From the NCBI RefSeq assembly GCF_029051685.1, contig NZ_JAACFT010000015.1, positions 124,001 to 188,000 on the forward strand: 64,000 nucleotides of DNA, written 5' to 3'. The stretch is from Bradyrhizobium sp. CSA207 (GTDB lineage: Bacteria; Pseudomonadota; Alphaproteobacteria; Rhizobiales; Xanthobacteraceae). The position numbers were made by a program, and so were the translations under genes. Of this stretch, positions 23,789-29,387 are shown one piece after another; the stretch's first letter is position 1; each line of letters opens with the position of its first letter. Under the pieces are notes generated by a model. That model saw nothing but the letters and a program-made list of their open reading frames with translations. It made no database searches and was not told where the DNA came from.

Positions 23789-24874
23789 GTGCCCGTGAAA
23801 AGTCTCCGTCAGCTCCTGACCGGAGAGGACATCATCCAGCTCGTGATCCGGCTTGGCCTGTTGGCGCTGCTGATCATCTGGACGTTCCTGATTATTCGTC
23901 CGTTCGTGCCGATCCTGGCCTGGAGCTGTGTGCTCGCGGTCGCCTTCTATCCGGCCTTCAACTGGCTCGCCAAATTGCTCGGCGGCCGGCCCAAGACCGC
24001 GGCGGCGATCCTCACCCTGCTCACGCTCGGTATCGTCCTCGGCCCGGCGACCTGGCTTGGCATCAGCGCTGTGGACGGCGCGCGGGAGCTGGCGCACCAG
24101 CTCGGCACCGGCGACCTCGCGCTCCAATCGGCGCCGGAGCAGATCAAGTCGTGGCCGGTCATCGGCCCGACCCTGTTCGAGCTCTGGGATCAGGCCTACA
24201 GCAACATCCGCGCGGTGCTGCGCGAGGTGGCGCCCTATCTCCAGCCGCTGGCCGGACCGCTGTTGTCGCTCGCGGGCGACGCCAGCCTGGGAACGCTGCA
24301 GTTTCTGGTCTCGGTGTTCGTCGCCGGCTTCCTGTTTCCGCACGGGCCGCGGCTGGTCGCGGCTGGACGCGGCTTCCTGTTTCGCATCGTCCCCGAGCAG
24401 AGCGAGCATTTTCTGAGTCTTGCGGGCGCCACCATCCGCGCGGTGGCGCAAGGGGTGATCGGCGTCGCCATCGTGCAGGCGCTGCTCGCCGGCTTCGGCT
24501 TCAAGCTCGCGGCCGTGCCGAGCGCCGGCCTTCTCGCCTTCATCGTGCTGCTGCTCTCGATCGTGCAGATCGGCGCCTTCCTCGTGTTGCTGCCCGTGAT
24601 CATCTGGATCTGGACCGCCAAGGACGTCACCACGGCGCTGCTGCTCACGGTGTTTCTCGTCCTTGTCGGCTTCATCGACACCATGTTGAAGCCGCTGGTC
24701 ATGGGGCGCGGCCTGACCACGCCGACGATCGTGATCTTCGTCGGTGTGATCGGCGGCACGCTGGCCCACGGCATCGTCGGCCTGTTCATCGGACCGATCA
24801 TCCTGTCGGTGGCGTGGGAAATGGCGGCGGCCTGGATCAGGACGGAAGACCGTGCGGAGGCGGGCAAAGGCTGA
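23789..24874 (+). CDS. AI-2E family transporter
   Basis: This is a multi-pass inner-membrane protein of the AI-2E/YdiK/PerM family. Members have been linked to autoinducer-2 or ion export, but most are uncharacterised. The product of about 361 residues has eight hydrophobic segments. A large extracytoplasmic loop lies between the N-terminal pair and the rest, and the late segment GFIDTMLKPLVMGRG is typical of the family. The annotated GTG at 23789 follows AAGGA by about five bases; a TTG 78 bases upstream extends the frame with a non-hydrophobic stretch. Confidence 0.88.
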   Translation: MPVKSLRQLLTGEDIIQLVIRLGLLALLIIWTFLIIRPFVPILAWSCVLAVAFYPAFNWLAKLLGGRPKTAAAILTLLTLGIVLGPATWLGISAVDGARELAHQLGTGDLALQSAPEQIKSWPVIGPTLFELWDQAYSNIRAVLREVAPYLQPLAGPLLSLAGDASLGTLQFLVSVFVAGFLFPHGPRLVAAGRGFLFRIVPEQSEHFLSLAGATIRAVAQGVIGVAIVQALLAGFGFKLAAVPSAGLLAFIVLLLSIVQIGAFLVLLPVIIWIWTAKDVTTALLLTVFLVLVGFIDTMLKPLVMGRGLTTPTIVIFVGVIGGTLAHGIVGLFIGPIILSVAWEMAAAWIRTEDRAEAGKG

Positions 24875-24998
24875 CCGCGCGCCTGGCAGGCGATCCGCCC
24901 GCCATAGGCCCAGGCCTGTGATCAAAGCGCCGCCGAACTTGTCTATTGAAGTAGACAAGTTACCATTGGCGCGATTCTATTTTTCGATTACGGCAGCA

Positions 24999-25394
24999 AT
25001 GGCGAAATCTTCCAAGCTGGTTGCCGCCAAGCGCGGCAAGGTGTTGTTGGTCAGACGCCGATCGGACGGCCTGTGGATGTTCCCGGGCGGCCGCAAGCGC
25101 GCGCGTGAGTCCGACAAGGACTGCCTGCGGCGCGAGATCAGGGAGGAGCTGCCCAAGCTGAAGCTCGGCAGGATCAGCCTCTGGAAGGAAGTGACGGCCA
25201 GGAACAAGCGCTCCGGCCGCAAGATGAGCGACGCGATCTTCATTGCCAAGGGCGCCAAGGGCCGGCTCGCCATCGGCGACAAGAAGGAGATCGACCGCGC
25301 CGCCTGGCAGAAGCCGCGCGGCATCCGCCTGACCCCGACCTCGCGCTACATCCGCGACCGGCTGTTTCCGAGGAAGCAGCGGCGGCGGAGATGA
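24999..25394 (+). CDS. NUDIX hydrolase
   Basis: NUDIX enzymes cleave nucleoside diphosphates linked to another group. The 131-residue product starts MAKSSKLVAAKRGKVLLVRR and has a complete NUDIX box at about residues 28-50: GGRKRARE, seven residues, then REIREEL. A longer upstream frame reaches back into the AI-2E gap but lacks family likeness, so the ATG at 24999 is used. The C terminus is very basic (FPRKQRRRR). The substrate cannot be told from sequence. Confidence 0.85.
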   Translation: MAKSSKLVAAKRGKVLLVRRRSDGLWMFPGGRKRARESDKDCLRREIREELPKLKLGRISLWKEVTARNKRSGRKMSDAIFIAKGAKGRLAIGDKKEIDRAAWQKPRGIRLTPTSRYIRDRLFPRKQRRRR

Positions 25395-25395
25395 G

Positions 25396-25680
25396 CTAGT
25401 CCTCGTCCTCCATCGCGTGCGTCCGCCCGACGTATGATCGCGAAAAGCTCGCGCCCGGTTGCGATGCGGATGTCCTGGCCACTTCAGTCTCGCGCTGCTC
25501 CTTGCGGGCCTTGCGCGCGCGCTTCATCGCGAGCTTGACCTGAGGATTCGGCGAATCCTCAGCGAAGAACAGGACGACTTCGCAACTCGGACATTGCCGC
25601 GAATAGCCATCCTGCAACCGTCCCGCGCGATCACGAAACACGGTCTTGCAGCGCGTGCACTGAATTTGGACAAAGCTCAC
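25396..25680 (-). CDS. Small zinc-ribbon protein with a charged tail
   Basis: The 94-residue product has CTRC near residue 8 and CPSC near residue 30, then a lysine/arginine-rich helix (KLAMKRARKARKEQRETEVA) and a polar tail ending MEDED. The pattern fits a one-zinc ribbon on a basic protein, perhaps nucleic-acid binding. It ends one base after the convergent NUDIX gene stop. I do not recognise a named family. Confidence 0.7.
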   Translation of the reverse strand: MSFVQIQCTRCKTVFRDRAGRLQDGYSRQCPSCEVVLFFAEDSPNPQVKLAMKRARKARKEQRETEVARTSASQPGASFSRSYVGRTHAMEDED

Positions 25681-25887
25681 GTGTGGACAACAATAACTAT
25701 TGGAAATGCAGCGTTACGTGACGCCAAATGTCTGAAGAAAGGTTGAATGCCGGACAGATCAACCGGCAGGTCTCGCTGCAGCCGGTACAACGAACGCGAG
25801 CAGGCAGGCGGCGCTCTCGGAATCCGCGGCTGCGTCATCTCCGCAAGAGGGTGGTAGCCGCGTCCGCTAAAGTTGCCCGCTCGGCCG

Positions 25888-26127
25888 CTATTGCTTGGCG
25901 GCCAGCGCCTCCAGGCAATGGTTGAGATAGACGGTGCGATCTCTCGGCAGCACTTTTTCCAGATCCGCCTTCATGGCGCATTCGCGCTGCCGTATCTGCT
26001 CGGCCCGGCGTTTTTCCGCGGCCTCGCGATATTCGGGAGCGACCTTGTTGGGATCGACGAGGGCCTGGGATCGGGCGGGGGCGGCGGCAGAGAGTGCGAC
26101 GGCTGCGATGATAATGATTGATTTCAA
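25888..26127 (-). CDS. Small secreted protein with two cysteines
   Basis: The frame begins with TTG at 26127, preceded by GGAGG at five to six bases, and encodes 79 residues. It starts with a signal peptide (MKSIIIIAAVALSAAAPARS). The mature part is Glu/Arg-rich, with two cysteines (RQRECAM and LNHCLEAL) and a helical character. Farther upstream the frame is open, but it lacks a ribosome site and would bury the signal. Function unknown. Confidence 0.65.
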   Translation of the reverse strand: MKSIIIIAAVALSAAAPARSQALVDPNKVAPEYREAAEKRRAEQIRQRECAMKADLEKVLPRDRTVYLNHCLEALAAKQ

Positions 26128-26300
26128 ATGAGCCTCCGTAAAAGGGCTCATCCTAGCGCCCGGTTTCGGAAGGCTCAAACGCAAAGTGCGGCGAGGGCGA
26201 ACGACAGCGCAGCTCTGTCCGAGCCGTATCGCCGGAGGCCGGTCGGAGGCGTTGGTTTCGGCTAGCTGCGTCTGGCGCAAGTCGATGCGCCAGGTGACCG

Positions 26301-26543
26301 TCACTTCGAGGCTTGGTCGATCTTGTGGCCCAAATGCCCGGTATCGTGATCGCGACGCAACTGGCTCAGTGACGTCTCGTTCAGCTGAAGCAGGACCTCA
26401 CCGAGTGTTGTCGTATCCGGATACCCGGCCGCAAAACCCTTTCCGTAGATCTTGCGCAATGTGCCGACCAGCGTGTTGCCGTGCTTCTTGCTGATCCCGC
26501 CATCCTTGTCCCGATGGCGGCCATCCAGGCCCGTTTCCTTCAT
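26301..26543 (-). CDS. Small conserved-type basic protein
   Basis: The 80-residue product begins MKETGLDGRHRDKDGGISKK. It has the segment HGNTLVGTLRKIYGKGFAAG and a C-terminal part with LGEVLLQLNETSLSQL. I recall relatives with the DGRHRDKDG...HGNT pattern across Alphaproteobacteria, annotated as hypothetical. GGGAGAG lies before the ATG. The frame is open for another 64 codons upstream, but the ribosome site and known starts support 26543. Confidence 0.75.
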   Translation of the reverse strand: MKETGLDGRHRDKDGGISKKHGNTLVGTLRKIYGKGFAAGYPDTTTLGEVLLQLNETSLSQLRRDHDTGHLGHKIDQASK

Positions 26544-26701
26544 GTGTCTCTCCCTGTACGGCGTCTGCGCGCCTGGAGAGACCGTGCTCCCAAATGAGTC
26601 GATAGGCAACTGCATGGCGCGCGCGTGTTGAGCGTCGGTTCGTGCCACCGCAACAGCGTTGCCGTCGCGGGTCCAACGTGTGGAAAAAATCGGCGAAGTC
26701 G

Positions 26702-26717
26702 TGTGAACCAGTTCACA
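26702..26717. promoter_or_regulatory. Perfect 7-2-7 inverted repeat
   Basis: TGTGAAC and GTTCACA are exact complements around CA, a form typical of dimeric regulator sites. It lies about 65 bases ahead of the isolated terminator and about 160 bases upstream of the minus-strand small gene that starts at 26543, so it could serve either. Confidence 0.45.
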
Positions 26718-26780
26718 GTCGATTTTTGAGGCCACTGCTATGAAGGCCTCATTGCTTTACCGATTGATATTTTGAAAACG

Positions 26781-26813
26781 CCCCAGCGCTCCTTACCAGG
26801 CGCTGGGGTTTTC
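26781..26813 (+). terminator. Rho-independent terminator not linked to a known gene
   Basis: CCCCAGCGC (26781-26789) and GCGCTGGGG (26800-26808) form a nine-pair stem with a ten-base loop, then TTTTC. On the plus strand nothing coding precedes it, so it may end a small RNA. On the minus strand only a short A-tract, GAAAAC, follows the gene at 26893, so it could also serve that gene weakly. Confidence 0.65.
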
Positions 26814-26892
26814 ATTTGGATCACCGCAACACCCAGGGGTCGCCAAGCGCAATCTGATGGGCGGTGGCTTCTGAATAGCGAAGGCGGGGCGG

Positions 26893-27063
26893 CTACGCGG
26901 CCTGCTCCTCAAACGAGGAGTATACTCGGCCGGTTGGATCAACGATCTGAACGTCCCAGCACCCGTCCTCGACGAGCTCTCTGGCCTTCTTGAGGGCGGC
27001 CGCGAGTGACAGCCGCTTGAGGCTGACGACGCCTGCCGTGTCGAAACCGCTGATTTCAAACAT
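26893..27063 (-). CDS. Very small protein of unknown function
   Basis: The 56-residue product begins MFEISGFDTAGVVSLKRLSL. It has the helix AAALKKARELVEDGCWDVQI and ends VYSSFEEQAA. ACAGGAGGG before the ATG at 27063 is a strong ribosome site, and the longer upstream frame lacks one. The composition suggests a small folded cytoplasmic protein; no family is recognised. Confidence 0.65.
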   Translation of the reverse strand: MFEISGFDTAGVVSLKRLSLAAALKKARELVEDGCWDVQIVDPTGRVYSSFEEQAA

Positions 27064-27334
27064 GCCGCTCCCTCCTGTTTTGCTGAATCCTATACCTTTT
27101 TGGGGAGCTGTCTGCGGCTTTGTCGTGCTTCGAAGCAGGCTGCCCCATGACCAATTCCATCGCATAGACCCCGTAATCGGCCGGGTGGCTGAAGATGCCG
27201 GGCGGCCCAGCCGCTAACGTGGAATTAAGCTGAAAGGCCGACAATTTTGCGCAGTTGTAGGTGGGTGCTGCGTAGAGGAGTCGTCGCGAGGACGTTCCGG
27301 CGTCGGCTTCCTTTTGCCCGCTCGTTTGAGGTCG

Positions 27335-28000
27335 ATGCACATGACCACGACATCGGAAGCGCAAGGCCTCGTCGAACAATTCGACCCCGTAGCACTCGCA
27401 CTCGCCGCCGCACCCGAGCCCGCAGCGCCAGAAGCTCCGGTACCGCTCAAGCGGTCCAGCCGGAAATCGGTCCTGGCGCTGTCGGTATGTGCCCTGGCCA
27501 TCAATGGCTCGGCGGCCATCTACACATTGCCGTCTGATTTTCCGTCGCTGACTGTCAGCAGTTTGGCTGAACTGCTTCCGCGCCGGGAAGCATCCGCGCC
27601 AAAACCGGATCCGGTTGTCGCTGCCTTGAAGGATATTCAGTCGGCCCAGCAGCAACACACGGCTTCGCTGCAGGAGAACAACCACGCATTGCAGCACAAT
27701 GCTGCACTGCTGCAGCAGGATTCAATGGTGCTCCTTTTTCTGCGACAGAGCATCACGGACGAACGGGTCGATGTGAGGAAGATATCTTCGCAGCTTTCCA
27801 CGCTCATTGCGAAGGTCGACACGCTGCAAAGTGCAATGATGTCGGACGTCACGTCCTCCATCCGAAAAGCGCATGCTCGCTACGGACTGTCCGCAGCGAT
27901 GCGCAAGCGGATGGCTCGGCAGTCGAAATCTGTAGGGCCCGTTTCGGTTGGAGGAGCTCCCCTGAGCATGCCGGCTGCGACGTCGGCTCCGGAAAGCTGA
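27335..28000 (+). CDS. Membrane-anchored coiled-coil protein of unknown function
   Basis: The product of about 221 residues has an Ala/Pro-rich N terminus and one hydrophobic segment (LALSVCALAINGSAAIYTL, about residues 45-63). A long Gln/Asn-rich helical region follows (QSAQQQHTASLQENNHALQH and on), probably coiled coil, then a basic and polar C terminus. The layout suggests a type II inner-membrane protein with a periplasmic coil. Two near ATGs are possible. GC content is lower than in the neighbours, and this stretch toward tRNA-Lys is gene-poor, which hints at acquired DNA. Confidence 0.6.
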   Translation: MHMTTTSEAQGLVEQFDPVALALAAAPEPAAPEAPVPLKRSSRKSVLALSVCALAINGSAAIYTLPSDFPSLTVSSLAELLPRREASAPKPDPVVAALKDIQSAQQQHTASLQENNHALQHNAALLQQDSMVLLFLRQSITDERVDVRKISSQLSTLIAKVDTLQSAMMSDVTSSIRKAHARYGLSAAMRKRMARQSKSVGPVSVGGAPLSMPAATSAPES

Positions 28001-28303
28001 GGAATCGTCAAACAAACCGCGTGGGACTGTGTCCGCGCCAGTTCGAATGGCATAGGCTGCGCGATTTAGTGCACTGGCACTGTAATTCTTGCGCTTCACA
28101 CCCTCCGCAACCGCCCGCTCGACCTCGGCAGCGAGCACGCTCAGGTGATCCGCCAGCTTGGTGAATAGTTCGAGTTTTCCACCGAGCGAAAGATGCAGCC
28201 AATGTCGAAAACCGAACAGACTAAATTGCCGAGTTTTCCTAGCCTCGGGGCTGGCCCAAACGGCGGATCTTCTGGGGCACTATATTGATGAAGGGGCGTT
28301 GTA
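28001..28303. other. Gap with an open but startless minus-strand frame
   Basis: No complete gene is supported. On the minus strand a frame is open from about 28275 down to 28010 and reads like protein (KLELFTKLADHLSVLAAEVE, then GVKRKNYSASALNRAAYAIR), but it has no ATG or TTG start. The only candidate is GTG at 28138, and the frame then runs antisense through the coiled-coil gene. It may be the remnant of a small gene. Confidence 0.35.
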
Positions 28304-28504
28304 ATGGATGATCGTGCGCGACTGAATGATCGTCATTTCGCTCTGCGCCAACACCTTGAGGCACTCGTTTCTCAAGTTTCCGAACTTGAGATCCTTCGAG
28401 GCCAAGTAGCCGAGGCCGAGCGCAGAATCTTCGGTGTGGCACGCGAAACTAGGAAGGCGGTTTATGAGGAGTCCAGTTGGCCCGGCCAGCACGCGATAAC
28501 CTGA
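28304..28504 (+). CDS. Small helical protein of unknown function
   Basis: The 66-residue product starts MDDRARLNDRHFALRQHLEA and is predicted helical to about residue 50, with heptad-like leucines (VSQVSELEILRGQVAEAERR). No signal or membrane segment and no known family are seen. The ribosome site is weak. It lies in the gene-poor region near tRNA-Lys, so it may be a fragment of something larger. Confidence 0.4.
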   Translation: MDDRARLNDRHFALRQHLEALVSQVSELEILRGQVAEAERRIFGVARETRKAVYEESSWPGQHAIT

Positions 28505-28568
28505 ATCGGCGACGAAATCGGGCCTTTGAAGACTTAGCTGCTACCGCCCCAACCCCGGGGGCTGGATT

Positions 28569-28781
28569 TTGGACAATCGTGATTACCGACAGCAATTTGA
28601 GAACATGTCCGTCGATGAGTTGTGGGCTTTGTTCACGGACGTCGATCAGATTCTGGCCGCGAGGATCATTGCTAAAAAGGAAGAACTAGATAGGCGCCTC
28701 GATCGGCTCCGCCGAACGGACGGACCGCGTTCATCAGAGATCAGAGAACGTTCATCATTGCCGGCTCGCCATCGCCCCTGA
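28569..28781 (+). pseudogene. Truncated H-NS-family gene, N-terminal part only
   Basis: The 70-residue frame starts MDNRDYRQQFENMSVDELWA, then LFTDVDQILAARIIAKKEEL and DRRLDRLRR. This matches the N-terminal oligomerisation region of alphaproteobacterial H-NS-type proteins, which usually read MSxDELWxLHEE...ILxxRI...EKxxLExRL. Normal proteins continue to a C-terminal DNA-binding domain of about 40 residues with a YRNP...W pattern. Here the frame ends RERSSLPARHRP and no such domain follows. It could be a decayed gene, or it could encode a short dominant-negative H-NS partner. It lies 200 bases from a tRNA gene. Confidence 0.5.
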
Positions 28782-28896
28782 GAATTGCGCCGCGTTTGCC
28801 ACATGTCCGGCAGACGATCGCGAGCAGGCCGACAGCAACTGCCAGCAGAGCGAACCTGATGATGCCCAGCATCAGTCCGATTACGAGAGCGTTCAA
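28741..28896 (-). CDS. Possible small membrane protein, antisense to the H-NS fragment end
   Basis: On the minus strand TTG at 28896, preceded by GGGAGCGAGACA, opens a 51-residue frame. It has one strong hydrophobic helix (LVIGLMLGIIRFALLAVAVG and on), then CRTCGKRG and a polar tail. The stop lies at 28743-28741, overlapping the 3' end of the H-NS fragment on the other strand. The membrane helix followed by a CxxC pair is protein-like, but the start and short length make this a tentative call. Confidence 0.35.
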   Translation of the reverse strand: MNALVIGLMLGIIRFALLAVAVGLLAIVCRTCGKRGAILRGDGEPAMMNVL

Positions 28897-28985
28897 TGTC
28901 TCGCTCCCGTGTGCACGGGGTGCACGCAGGTTTTTTGGGAAGAGGAGAGGGGGCTCGCCTTGATGCGTAAGCCCTTAATTTTGCT

Positions 28986-29061
28986 TGGTGAGCGCGCTGG
29001 GGCTCGAACCCAGGACCCCGTGATTAAAAGTCACGTGCTCTACCGGCTGAGCTACGCGCTC
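28986..29061 (-). tRNA. tRNA-Lys (anticodon UUU)
   Basis: On the minus strand the cloverleaf is complete in 76 bases. The acceptor stem is GAGCGCG paired with CGCGCTC. The D arm is GCTC...GAGC. The anticodon stem CGTGA/TCACG surrounds the loop CTTTTAA with anticodon TTT. The T arm is CTGGG TTCGAGC CCCAG. A CCA end is encoded. Its 3' end faces the gene-poor stretch at 27-28.9 kb, the side where integrating elements would sit. Confidence 0.97.
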
Positions 29062-29387
29062 CCATGGCCGCCGATGGCTTTAAAGAGATCACCATCATCT
29101 TCGGTCATTTGAGAAGCATGTCTTGCCGCTACGTTTTGATCGCGTCGCGGGGAATGCCGGTGAGGCTGTTTTCCCGATCATGCTTTCGGCTCGCGCTGTG
29201 TAGGGGGATGGGGCGCGGAGGTCAATAGCGGGGGTGCTTGCCGAAACTCGCGGCAAAAGCGGGGATTTGTTCGCCGTTTCCGTGGCTTACCGGGGGATTT
29301 TCAACCGGTTGGCGGGCGTCATCCACGCCGAACATCGAGACGCCTTGCGGGCGCGGGGCTTCGACCCGCGCCATAGCCGGGGCGCGA
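29062..29387. other. Intergenic region with no gene
   Basis: These 326 bases between tRNA-Lys and the end of ndvB hold no convincing ORF. They include the sequence TTTTCCCGATCATGC near 29170, a fragment of the GATCATGC repeat family. The tRNA promoter must lie just after 29062. Confidence 0.5.

Larger units (their letters stand above)
26544..26892. other. Intergenic region with an operator-like palindrome and an isolated terminator
   Basis: No protein gene is supported in these 349 bases. They contain a perfect inverted repeat at 26702-26717 and a strong plus-strand terminator at 26781-26813 with no plus-strand gene before it for several hundred bases. A short RNA gene between them is possible. 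Confidence 0.4.

Noticed and set aside
28986..29061. tRNA end at the left as an integration site with an integrase
   Set aside because: No integrase gene and no second copy of the tRNA 3' end were found within the window, so an intact island is not claimed.
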